DNA from: SZUA-252 sp035716005
GTDB lineage: Bacteria; Eisenbacteria; RBG-16-71-46; SZUA-252
DNA length: 40,038 nucleotides
Direction: 5' to 3'
Assembly (NCBI GenBank): GCA_035716005.1
Contig: DASTKG010000020.1
Coordinates: forward strand, 1 to 40,038
Under the pieces are notes generated by a model. That model searched no databases, had not been told where the DNA came from, and saw nothing but the letters and a program-made list of their open reading frames with translations. This document shows, piece by piece, positions 23,939-31,983 of the stretch. Position 1 is the first letter of the stretch. Each line of letters starts with the position of its first letter. A program made the translations under genes and the position numbers.

Positions 23939-26588
23939 GGCGCGCGAGCCAATCGAGAACCACGGTCGTCGAGCCGACGCGCGACCGTTCCAACGGCGCG
24001 ATCACGAGGAAGCGCTGCCCGTCCGGCGTCGGCGCATAGAGGGCGCGCGTGAGTTGGCGCGCGATCAGCGGCGCGTAGAAGAGCCGGACCGGCCGACCGA
24101 GGCGAGGAGGCGATCCGGGCTCGACCGTCACCGACATGATGCTACGGTCCAGCGCGAGGTAGAACAACTCGCGACCGTCGGCTCGCCAGAAAGGTTGCCG
24201 GCCCCCGTTCTGCGTGATGCGCCACCGCGCGCCGCCGCTCGGAAACGCCTGCATGTAGAGTTGCGGCCCATCGCTCTCCACCGAGACGTAGACCAGCGAC
24301 TTTCCGTCGGGCGAGATCGCGGGGTGGACGTCGTCCTGCGGCGTCGCGACGACCGTCGCCGGCTTGGCCGATTCGCCCGCGGCGCCGCCGATCGGAACCG
24401 CCGCGACGTCGAACGTTCCCTTCCCCTCGGACGTTCGCTTCATGAGGAAGATCCAGCGCCCGTCCGACGACCAGCTGCAGGGCACCATCCAATCGGGAGA
24501 GGTTAGAACGACGGAATCGGGCCCTCCGTCGATCGGCTTGATCAGGAGGTCGACGTGGCCCTCGCGGTTCGAGACGTACGCGAGGCGACGGCCGTCGGGA
24601 GACCAGAGCCCGTCCGCCGACGTCTGACCCGGGGACGCGAATTCGCTTCCGATCCCGCGTTCGAGGTCCCAGACCCAGAGGGTGCGCGCGACCCCCGGTC
24701 TCTCGCGTTGCGCGACTGCCAGCAGCTTTCCGTCACGCGAGAGTTTCGGGGAATCGAAGTCGGCGGGCGTTCCCAGAGTGCCTTCGATCTCCCCCTTCCG
24801 ATTCACCCAGGCCAGCCGGCTCAGATCCGCGCCGCTTCCGGTCCGATAGACGAGCGTGCCGTTCGAGGCCGCCGAGAAGCGGGCGCTTCCGAGTTCGTCG
24901 AACGCGACTCCCTGCGCCACGGGGAACGGCTCGCCGGTCACCTTCAGCGCGCCGGCGTCGAAATTCTGGGCCAGGAGCGTTCCCGCCCTCACGAAGAGGA
25001 GATGCCCCGAGGCGTACTCGGCGCGCGAGGCGGCGGGACCGATCGCCTTCGTCTCCTTCGAGTCGATCGCGCCGACCATCAGGGTGCGCACGCCGCCCGA
25101 GCCTCGGTACGCGACGTAGAGGAAGTGCCGCCCGTCGGGCAGGAACTGCGGCCAGGCCGCGAAGGTCTCCCCGTTCGCGCGGTCGAGACGGACGGCCCCC
25201 TTCGACTCTCCGCCCGCCGACGAGACCATCCGGATGCTGTCGCGCGTCCCTCCGTCGAAGATGATGACCCCGCGTCGGCTCCAGCTTCCGTCGGCGCCGG
25301 TCGGCGCGTCGCAGAGGGGGAACGGCGGCCCGCCGACCGTGTCGATCTTGTAGAGCTTTCCACCCGAGAAGTAGGCGAGGTAGCGGCTGTCGGGCGACCA
25401 GAAGGGGCGCGTCGCCTGCTCGGTGCCCGCGAGGCGGCGCGCCTCCAGCGTGTTCATCGGGCGCACCCAGATCGACGTGACGCCGAGCGAGTCGGTGGCG
25501 TTGAAGGCGAGGCACGATCCGTCCGGCGAGATCCGCGGGAGGTCGATCTGCGCGATTCCGGCGGGCGGCGTGAGCTCGAAGGTGACCGAGTCGCGCGGCG
25601 GCTTGGGGCGGAACTGAATCGCGGCCAGCGTCACGGCCGCGAGGGTCGCGACCGCGGCGAGAGCCCAGGCGCCCCGCTCCCGCGCGCGGCGGCGCGCCGC
25701 GACGGGCGCCGCGACGCCGAGCTGCGAGCCTCCCTCCGCGACCCACTGGAGCTGGAGCTTCACGTCGTGCGCGGTCTGGATCCGGTCGTCGGGATCCTTG
25801 GCGAGACAGGCCTTCACCAGCCGCTCGAGCGCCGGGGGCGTCAGGGGCGCGAGCTGCGGAATGGCGACCGGCTCCTGCGACATGATCGCCGAGATCAGGG
25901 ACGCCTGACTCTTCCCCTCGAAGGCGCGCTTCCCCGTCGCCATCTCGTAGAGGACGCAGCCGAGCGCCCAGATGTCGGTGCGCGCGTCCGCGTCGCGTCC
26001 CTCGAGCTGCTCGGGCGCCATGTACTGGAAGGTGCCGAGAATGGTCCCCTGCGCGGTCAGCGGCCGGCTCATCGTAGGCGAATGCGCGGCGCCGCCGGGC
26101 GCCTCGCCCAGCACGCTGCCGCGGGCCAGCCCGAAGTCGAGGAGCTTCGCCCCGCTCTTCGCGAGCATCACGTTCCCCGGCTTCAGGTCGCGGTGGACGA
26201 TCCCCGCTCGGTGCGCCTTGTCGAGCGCGTCGGCGACTTGGACGCCGATCCGGAGGAGATCGACGAGCGGGAGCGGGCCGCGCTGAACGCGGTCGGCCAG
26301 CGACTCTCCCTCCACGAGCTCGAGCACGAGGTAGTCGATCCCCCCCTGGTGCCCGACGTCGTGGAGCGTGCAGATGTTGGGATGGTTGAGCGAGGAGATG
26401 ACCTGCGCTTCGCGCTCGAAGCGGGCGCGGACTTCCGGTGTGGCCGCGAGGTCTTGCGGCAGGACCTTGATCGCGACCTCGCGCCCGAGGCGGGTGTCGC
26501 GGGCGCGGAAGACCTCGCCCATGCCGCCGGCCCCGAGTGGGCCGACGATTTCGTAGACGCCTAAGCGTGTGCCGGGGGCGAGGCTCAT
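23925..26588 (-). CDS. receptor-like Ser/Thr protein kinase with TolB/PD40 beta-propeller
   Basis: Membrane kinase with an external sensor. The 887-residue product has a cytosolic Hanks-type kinase domain (about 12-280) with LGAGGMGEV, Lys41 in VAIKV, HRDLKPGN (Asp134, Asn139), DFGLA (151-155) and YMAPEQLEG. One membrane helix (about 307-325) follows, then WD40-like PD40 repeats up to the C-terminus, each with phrases such as PRISPDGSCLAF, WSPDGRRLAYVSN and PAISPDGKSLVYVS. The ATG is 8 nt after a TATTCT box with no Shine-Dalgarno. The stop lies 14 nt inside the protease gene. All catalytic residues are intact. The ligand and substrates are unknown; coupling to a secreted protease is the main clue. 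Confidence 0.94.
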   Translation of the reverse strand: MSLAPGTRLGVYEIVGPLGAGGMGEVFRARDTRLGREVAIKVLPQDLAATPEVRARFEREAQVISSLNHPNICTLHDVGHQGGIDYLVLELVEGESLADRVQRGPLPLVDLLRIGVQVADALDKAHRAGIVHRDLKPGNVMLAKSGAKLLDFGLARGSVLGEAPGGAAHSPTMSRPLTAQGTILGTFQYMAPEQLEGRDADARTDIWALGCVLYEMATGKRAFEGKSQASLISAIMSQEPVAIPQLAPLTPPALERLVKACLAKDPDDRIQTAHDVKLQLQWVAEGGSQLGVAAPVAARRRARERGAWALAAVATLAAVTLAAIQFRPKPPRDSVTFELTPPAGIAQIDLPRISPDGSCLAFNATDSLGVTSIWVRPMNTLEARRLAGTEQATRPFWSPDSRYLAYFSGGKLYKIDTVGGPPFPLCDAPTGADGSWSRRGVIIFDGGTRDSIRMVSSAGGESKGAVRLDRANGETFAAWPQFLPDGRHFLYVAYRGSGGVRTLMVGAIDSKETKAIGPAASRAEYASGHLLFVRAGTLLAQNFDAGALKVTGEPFPVAQGVAFDELGSARFSAASNGTLVYRTGSGADLSRLAWVNRKGEIEGTLGTPADFDSPKLSRDGKLLAVAQRERPGVARTLWVWDLERGIGSEFASPGQTSADGLWSPDGRRLAYVSNREGHVDLLIKPIDGGPDSVVLTSPDWMVPCSWSSDGRWIFLMKRTSEGKGTFDVAAVPIGGAAGESAKPATVVATPQDDVHPAISPDGKSLVYVSVESDGPQLYMQAFPSGGARWRITQNGGRQPFWRADGRELFYLALDRSIMSVTVEPGSPPRLGRPVRLFYAPLIARQLTRALYAPTPDGQRFLVIAPLERSRVGSTTVVLDWLARHDKD

Positions 26589-26596
26589 GTCTTTCT

Positions 26597-26602
26597 AGAA
26601 TA
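26597..26602 (-). promoter_or_regulatory. -10-like box before the first PD40 kinase
   Basis: On the minus strand TATTCT ends 8 nt before the ATG at 26588, with no ribosome binding site in between. A convincing -35 box is absent. It fits the TANNNT leaderless pattern seen at four other genes here. Confidence 0.4.
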
Positions 26603-26663
26603 CCATCGAACGGTCGGCCGCGGAGATGGGAGGCCTTCGCCTCGGGTCCGCGCGCCGGGGGGC

Positions 26664-27845
26664 CTAGGCCGCCGGCAGCCGCCCCTTCAGGTCCGCCGGC
26701 CGGAACGGGCCCGGTTCGGCGATGAGGGCCCTGGCCGCGTCCACCTGGCCCCACGTGTTCCAGAGGAGCACGCCGCGCACGCGGCCGCCCGCCATGTAAT
26801 ACACCACGCCCTCGTGGAAGGGTTCCTTCCAGTCGGCCACGACCTCGCCGCGGGGATCCATCTCCCCCACCGCCTCGTAGCCGAGGTCGAAGAGGTCGGA
26901 GTAGAAGAAGGGGAGATGCGCGTAGGGCGTGGAATCGCCCGCCATGGCGCGTCCCGCCGCGCGACCCATGCTGTTCGCGTTGTCCTCGTGCTCGACGCGG
27001 ATTCGGGCGCCCAGAGCGGGGGCGTGGAAGCGCGCCACGTCGCCGGCGGCGAAGACGTCGGGATGGGACGTTCGAAGACGTTCGTCGACCGGAATTCCAT
27101 CCTCGACGGCGATGCCGGCGGCCGCCGCGAGGTCGGTGTTCGGCACGATGCCGATCCCGGCCACCACCGCGTCGACGGTGAGCCGAAGCCCGCTCTTCGT
27201 CTCGACCACGGCCCGCGAGCCGCTCGGCGCGATGTTCGTGACCTGCTCCCCGGTCCGGACGTCGACGCCCTTCTCGCGGTAGTAGCCGACCAGGAAGCGG
27301 GCCAGATCCGCCGGGAAGAGGCGGGCGCCGATTCCCTCGTCGGGGAAGATCATCGTCACCTTGCACTTCTGGAGCGCGAGCGCCGCCGCCACCTCGGAGC
27401 CGATGAAGCCGCCGCCGATCACGGCGAAGCTCTTCCCCTGATCGGCCAGCGCGCGAAGGCGTCGGTAATCGTCGAGCGTTCGGAAGTAGATCACCTGGTC
27501 GCCGCCGAACGGAAGGCGGCGCGCCGCGCCGCCCGTGGCGAGAAGGAGTTTGTCGAACGTGTAGGTCCCGCCGCGATCGTCGGTCACCTTCTTCCCGCGG
27601 AGATCGAGGCTCGTGACGCGGCGCCCGAGGAAGAGATCGACGCCGACATCGCCGGTCTTCCGCCAGACGCTGTCGAGCGGATCCCCTTTCCAGAGCGACT
27701 TCGAGAGCGGCGGGCGCGCGTAGGGGGGATCCTCCTCGGCGGCGATCAGTCCGATGAGGCCCTTGGGGTCGAGCTCGCGGATGCCGCGAGCCGCGGCGTC
27801 GGCGGTCATGCCGCCGCCGACGATGAGATAGGGGTAGTGTGGCAT
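26664..27845 (-). CDS. NAD(P)/FAD-dependent reductase (ferredoxin/rubredoxin-reductase or AIF-like)
   Basis: Two-dinucleotide-binding flavoprotein that moves electrons from NAD(P)H to a small redox carrier. The 393-residue protein opens with YLIVGGGMTADAA (FAD Rossmann loop), contains PPYARPPLSKSLW, a second Rossmann motif FAVIGGGFIGSEVAAAL for NAD(P), and the late FAD motif HPDVFAAGDVARF. The C-terminal 90 residues resemble the Reductase_C/AIF dimerisation domain. The start ATG at 27845 is directly before the first strand; a GAGGG lies 9 nt upstream. No ferredoxin, rubredoxin or oxygenase gene is nearby, so the partner is unknown. Divergent from recQ with a 97-bp gap. Confidence 0.9.
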   Translation of the reverse strand: MPHYPYLIVGGGMTADAAARGIRELDPKGLIGLIAAEEDPPYARPPLSKSLWKGDPLDSVWRKTGDVGVDLFLGRRVTSLDLRGKKVTDDRGGTYTFDKLLLATGGAARRLPFGGDQVIYFRTLDDYRRLRALADQGKSFAVIGGGFIGSEVAAALALQKCKVTMIFPDEGIGARLFPADLARFLVGYYREKGVDVRTGEQVTNIAPSGSRAVVETKSGLRLTVDAVVAGIGIVPNTDLAAAAGIAVEDGIPVDERLRTSHPDVFAAGDVARFHAPALGARIRVEHEDNANSMGRAAGRAMAGDSTPYAHLPFFYSDLFDLGYEAVGEMDPRGEVVADWKEPFHEGVVYYMAGGRVRGVLLWNTWGQVDAARALIAEPGPFRPADLKGRLPAA

Positions 27846-27942
27846 CGGCGTCGCCCTCGGTTGACGGGGTGGAGAATGGGCGCGGATCCGGATTCGGTCG
27901 TGCGAGTTCCGCCCATAGTGTAGCATCGCGCCACCGACGACC

Positions 27943-29910
27943 ATGACCCTCACCCTGCCGCACTTCGAAACCGCGCTCGAGCGGATGGGCTACGCCGCAT
28001 TCCGCCCCGGCCAGCGCGAAGCGCTCGACGCGCTCTTCAAATATCGCCGTCTTCTCCTCGTCGCGCCGACCGGCGGCGGGAAGAGCCTCATCTATCAGCT
28101 TCCCGCCACGATGCTCCCCGGCACGACGCTCGTCATTTCGCCCCTCATCGCGCTGATGAAGGACCAGGTCGACGCGCTGGCCGCGCGCGGGGTCTCCGCC
28201 ACCTATCTCGCGAGCACGCTCGGCGACGAGGAAGCCCGCGCTCGACTCCGCGCCATCCGCGACGGCGCCTACCGGCTCGTCTACGTCGCGCCCGAGCGGC
28301 TTCCCTACCCTGGATTCCAGGAGATGGCCCGCGAGCTCGATCCGCCGCTCATCGCGATCGACGAGGCGCATTGCATCAGCCACTGGGGGCACGATTTCAG
28401 GCGCGACTACCTGGAGATCGGCGACTTCGTGAAGCGATTCCCCGCCGCGATGGTCCTCGCCTGCACGGCGACCGCGACTCCCGCCGTGCGCGACGACATC
28501 GTGACGCAGCTGAAGCTGGGGGCCGACACGCCGCAGATCCTGCGAGGCTTCGCGAGGCCGAATCTATCGCTGCGCGTGTTGAACGTCGGCTCGGCGGAGG
28601 AGCGGCACGCGGGCGTGGACGAGGCGCTCGCGGAAGCGTTGGGCGAGCGCGCGACGCGGGGCCGCGCGGCCAAGGACTCCGCCGTGGCGGGGCGCGGCGC
28701 CGTCATCATCTACACCCTGAGCCGCGCCGACGCCGAATCGGAAGCGAAGCGGCTTCGCGCCGCCGGGTGGCGCGCCGGCTGGTATCACGCCGGCCTCACG
28801 GGCGAGCACCGCTCCGAGGTGCAGCAGCGATTCATGTCGGGCGCGCTCGACGTCGTGGCCGCGACGAACGCCTTCGGCATGGGGATCGATCGCGCCGACG
28901 TCCGCGCGGTGATCCACCTCTCGCCCCCCGACTCCGTGGAGGCCTACTACCAAGAAGTCGGCCGCGCGGGCCGCGACGGGCTCGACGCCTTCGGGCTCCT
29001 GCTCCTCCGACTCGCCGATATCCCGCGCCGCAAGTCGCTCATCGAGCGGGGCGCTCGTGAGGAGGGCGCCGGCGACGACTGGATCGAGCATCGCTGGTCG
29101 ATGTTCCGCGATCTCCTCCGGTGGGCCGAAGGGGGCACCTGCCGGCACGACGCGATCCTTCGATACTTCGGCGACGAGGTGGAGACCCTGCACGGATGCG
29201 GGCGCTGCGATGTCTGCCGCGAGTTGGCCGAGAGCGGCGGGGCCGGCGGCGCGGGGGCGAGCGCGGCGCAGGGCGAGGAGGTCGCGAAGGCGATCCTCGC
29301 GGCGGTCCGGCTGGTCGATCAGCGGCTCGGCCTCAAGGTGACGGTGAAGCTCCTCCGTGGCGAGAAGGACGACCGTCTGACGCGGTACGGTCTCGACAAG
29401 CGACGCGAGTTCGGCGCGCTTTCGAACTACCCCGACGCCTGGCTGAGCCTCGTCATGCAGCGCTGCGTCACCGCCGGCTGGGTCGACTTCACCGAGGGCG
29501 AGTATCCGCTCCTGATGCTCACGTCGCAGGGGGCGGCCGTACTGGCGGGAAAGCGGCCCGCGCGGTTGATCCTGCCGTCGCTCGAGCCGAAGACGCGGAA
29601 GCAGACGGGACGCGGGAAGGCGAAGCCGTCGGGCATGGAGACGAGGGCCCGCGCGATCGGCCTCCCGGGCGCCCTGGACGACGAGAAGCCCGCCGGCTAC
29701 GCCGAGCGTTTCGACGCGCTCCGCCGCTGGCGCCTCGAACGGGCGCGCTTCGAATCGAAGCCGGCGTTCGTCATCGCCTCCGATCGGACGCTCGACGACA
29801 TCGCGACGACGAATCCCAGGACGCTCGACGAGCTGTTGCTCTGCCACGGAATCGGCCCGAGCAAGGCGGAGAAGTACGGCGCGGAGATTTTGAAGATCCT
29901 GCCGCGATAA
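27943..29910 (+). CDS. recQ: ATP-dependent DNA helicase RecQ
   Basis: 3'-5' DNA helicase of recombination and repair. The 655-residue protein shows Walker A APTGGGKS (41-48), DEAH (140-143), the RecQ aromatic-rich loop CISHWGHDFRRDY right after it, helicase motifs V/VI (NAFGMGIDRADVR and YYQEVGRAGRDG), a zinc-binding RQC subdomain with four cysteines (C-RHDAIL then CGRC-DVC) and winged helix, and a C-terminal HRDC domain (about 595-655). The linker before HRDC is rich in Lys and Arg. The ATG lies 16 nt after a TAGCAT box and has no clear Shine-Dalgarno. A GNAT gene begins 11 nt after its stop. Confidence 0.95.
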   Translation: MTLTLPHFETALERMGYAAFRPGQREALDALFKYRRLLLVAPTGGGKSLIYQLPATMLPGTTLVISPLIALMKDQVDALAARGVSATYLASTLGDEEARARLRAIRDGAYRLVYVAPERLPYPGFQEMARELDPPLIAIDEAHCISHWGHDFRRDYLEIGDFVKRFPAAMVLACTATATPAVRDDIVTQLKLGADTPQILRGFARPNLSLRVLNVGSAEERHAGVDEALAEALGERATRGRAAKDSAVAGRGAVIIYTLSRADAESEAKRLRAAGWRAGWYHAGLTGEHRSEVQQRFMSGALDVVAATNAFGMGIDRADVRAVIHLSPPDSVEAYYQEVGRAGRDGLDAFGLLLLRLADIPRRKSLIERGAREEGAGDDWIEHRWSMFRDLLRWAEGGTCRHDAILRYFGDEVETLHGCGRCDVCRELAESGGAGGAGASAAQGEEVAKAILAAVRLVDQRLGLKVTVKLLRGEKDDRLTRYGLDKRREFGALSNYPDAWLSLVMQRCVTAGWVDFTEGEYPLLMLTSQGAAVLAGKRPARLILPSLEPKTRKQTGRGKAKPSGMETRARAIGLPGALDDEKPAGYAERFDALRRWRLERARFESKPAFVIASDRTLDDIATTNPRTLDELLLCHGIGPSKAEKYGAEILKILPR

Positions 29911-29921
29911 GGAGGCGGATC

Positions 29922-30419
29922 GTGCTCCTCATTTCGCAGGTCGCCTCGCCCGGCCAGATCGCCGCGGCCGAGGAACTCCTGCGCGAGTACACGGCCTGGG
30001 CGATCTCGCTCGAACCCGGCAGCGAGCACGCTCCGGCGTTCGAGGGTCTCGACCGAGAGCTGGCGACACTTCCCGGAGTCTACGCCCCGCCGAAGGGGCG
30101 CCTCCTCCTCGCGACGCACGAGGGGCGACCGGCGGGTTGCGTCTGCCTCCGGCGGCATGACGCCGAGACGGGCGAGGTGAAGCGGCTCTACGTGCGGCCC
30201 GGGTTTCGGGGATTGAACGTCGGCCGGCAGCTGATCGCGCGTCTACTCGAAGAGGCGCGGGCGGCGGGCTACCGGCGGATGGTTCTCGACAGCCACAAGT
30301 CGATGACCGCGGCCCACGCGCTCTACGAGGCGGCAGGCTTCAGACGCGTGAGCCCGCCCGACGACGTTCCGGATCGAATCAAGGAGATCGCGGTCTTCAT
30401 GGAATGCGAACTTTCCTAG
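29922..30419 (+). CDS. GNAT-family N-acetyltransferase
   Basis: Acetyl-CoA-dependent N-acetyltransferase with unknown acceptor. The 165-residue product has the fold's core: strand ETGEVKRLYVRP, the acetyl-CoA pyrophosphate loop GFRGLNVGRQLIARLL (Q/RxxGxG/A variant), and the C-terminal HALYEAAGFRRVSP. A GTG start at 29922 is preceded by AAGGAGG at a spacing of 6-7 nt; that site overlaps the recQ stop, so the gene is likely in the recQ transcript. The open frame extends upstream inside recQ but is not coding. Followed 17 nt later by a small zinc-ribbon gene. Confidence 0.88.
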   Translation: MLLISQVASPGQIAAAEELLREYTAWAISLEPGSEHAPAFEGLDRELATLPGVYAPPKGRLLLATHEGRPAGCVCLRRHDAETGEVKRLYVRPGFRGLNVGRQLIARLLEEARAAGYRRMVLDSHKSMTAAHALYEAAGFRRVSPPDDVPDRIKEIAVFMECELS

Positions 30420-30436
30420 TCTCGAGCGGAGGCGAC

Positions 30437-30664
30437 ATGTCATTCGAAACCACGCGCTGCCCCAAGTGCAAGGGTGAGATGGAACCGGGATTCCTCCTGG
30501 ACCGAGCCGACGCGGACCTGCCGCACGCGGCGGAGTGGATGGAGGGAGCGCCGGAGAAGAGCTTCTGGACCGGATTGAAGACGAAAGGGAAGGAGCGCTT
30601 CCCTGTCCGCACCCATCGGTGCCGAGAGTGCGGCTTCCTCGAGTCGTACGCGAAGAAGGCCTGA
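30437..30664 (+). CDS. small zinc-ribbon protein (PF20097/DUF6487-like)
   Basis: The 75-residue protein has two CxxC knuckles, CPKC near the N-terminus and CREC near the C-terminus, spaced to bind one zinc; the middle contains a Trp/Glu-rich stretch typical of PF20097-type proteins of unknown function. I start at the ATG 30437 because GGAGG lies 5-6 nt upstream; an ATG at 30404 would overlap the GNAT gene. Probably the last gene of the recQ-GNAT operon. Convergent with the amidohydrolase gene 15 nt away. Function unknown. Confidence 0.78.
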   Translation: MSFETTRCPKCKGEMEPGFLLDRADADLPHAAEWMEGAPEKSFWTGLKTKGKERFPVRTHRCRECGFLESYAKKA

Positions 30665-30679
30665 CCGGAGAGTCCCCGA

Positions 30680-31822
30680 TTACTTGTAGCCCGAAGCCGG
30701 CGTGGCGGCCGGAATGACGCCCGGCTTGTCCTTGTTCGCCGCCTCCCAGGCGCGCACGCTCACGCGCGCGGCATCGAAGAGCCGCTCGTAGTTCTCGAAG
30801 AGGATCTTCCGCCGCGCCTCGGGGGTCAGCGCCTTCCAGAGCGGTTCGTACGCGTTGTAGACCGCCATGGGCGAGTCGATGCTCTTCGGAGCCACGACGT
30901 CGCTCCCGAACAGGAAGCGGTCGGGGTACTTGTTGATGAGCGCGGCCGTCGCGCGGACCGCCTCCGGGCTCGACGTGATGTACTTCGCCGTCTCGTCCCA
31001 CGAGATGTCGATGTAGAGATTCGCGAACTGCGGCTTCCCGAGCGCCCGGTCGAAGATGGCGAGCTGATCCTTCGCCGGCCGCACGATGCGCCCCACCCCG
31101 AAATGCGCCCAAATGACCGTCGTCTTCGGATGCCGCTCGATGAGTTCCTTCATCTGCAGCAGGATGTACGGCTCCTGGTCCGGCTTCGGGAAGGGCACGT
31201 CGATATCGTTGTGCAGGATCACGACCATGCCGGCCTCGGCCGCGAAGTCGAAGATGCGGTCGAGGGCGCGGTTGTTGAGGCTCGCCGGACCGCCGGCGAT
31301 CTTGGAGGAAACGAACTCCTTGTGGATGCTGAACTCGCCGATGCCCGAGAAGACTCCCGGGAACGTGAGGAGCACCCGGCGGATGTGATCCGCGGCGTAC
31401 ATGTCGGCCGGGTTGAAGCCGGTGATCATCGGATCGAGGCGCGCCTGCTGCTCGGGCGGCAGCGCTTTGTACGACATGGCGATGAAGGCGTCGGTGAAGG
31501 AGTAGTAGTAGAGCGGCGCGTCCGTCTGGAGGTAGTACGTGGGAGCGAAGTCGCCGCTGTTCTGGTAATCCCACATTTGCTGAAGCGGCAGGCCGAAGAC
31601 GGTGGAGCGCTTCACCGACGTGCCCATCATCTTCACGTATTCCGCCAGGGGCGTCCCTTCTTGGGCGTAGTTGGTGAGATGGAAGTGGGCGTCGCTGTAC
31701 TTGTAGGTGTCGCTCGTCTGGGCCGGCGCGGCCGGCGCGGAGAGCGCGGAGAGCGCCGCGACAAGAAGCGCGACGACGGCGGCGATCGCCGAGAATGGGC
31801 GTCGGCGGGAAGTGGCGAACAT
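30680..31822 (-). CDS. secreted amidohydrolase-2 family metal-dependent hydrolase
   Basis: Exported TIM-barrel hydrolase or decarboxylase of the amidohydrolase-related (PF04909) family. The 380-residue precursor has an N-terminal signal peptide (Arg-rich start, Ala/Val-rich core, APAAPAQ end) followed by the metal-binding DAHFHL (HxH), VILHNDID, the VIWAHFGVGR histidine strand and RFLFGSDVVAP with the late Asp. The ATG at 31822 has GGGAGG 8 nt upstream; the frame extends further upstream without conserved features. It lies 161 nt downstream of the second PD40 kinase on the same strand, so it may be its target or share its regulon. Substrate unknown. Confidence 0.88.
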   Translation of the reverse strand: MFATSRRRPFSAIAAVVALLVAALSALSAPAAPAQTSDTYKYSDAHFHLTNYAQEGTPLAEYVKMMGTSVKRSTVFGLPLQQMWDYQNSGDFAPTYYLQTDAPLYYYSFTDAFIAMSYKALPPEQQARLDPMITGFNPADMYAADHIRRVLLTFPGVFSGIGEFSIHKEFVSSKIAGGPASLNNRALDRIFDFAAEAGMVVILHNDIDVPFPKPDQEPYILLQMKELIERHPKTTVIWAHFGVGRIVRPAKDQLAIFDRALGKPQFANLYIDISWDETAKYITSSPEAVRATAALINKYPDRFLFGSDVVAPKSIDSPMAVYNAYEPLWKALTPEARRKILFENYERLFDAARVSVRAWEAANKDKPGVIPAATPASGYK

Positions 31823-31983
31823 GGTCACGTCCTCCCTTCGAGGGCTTGCGGGCCGTTCTCGGCGCGCCGAACTTCGGTGGGATTCGTGAAAGCCGAACGC
31901 GGCCCGGTAGTCTGAAGGGTACCTCGAGTCCACGAAAGGGGCCGGCTATCCGGAGGTGGTAGGGCTCACCCCCGTCGAGGCTA

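Noticed and set aside
27921..27926. TAGCAT before recQ as a further leaderless-type promoter
   Set aside because: The box is 16 nt from the ATG, outside the 7-9 nt range of the other cases, and has no -35 partner, so at most it gives a short leader.
24733..28392. A 1219-residue open frame on the minus strand
   Set aside because: It runs out of frame through the receptor kinase and flavin reductase genes, which are clearly real, and its Arg-rich composition is typical of a frame shadow.
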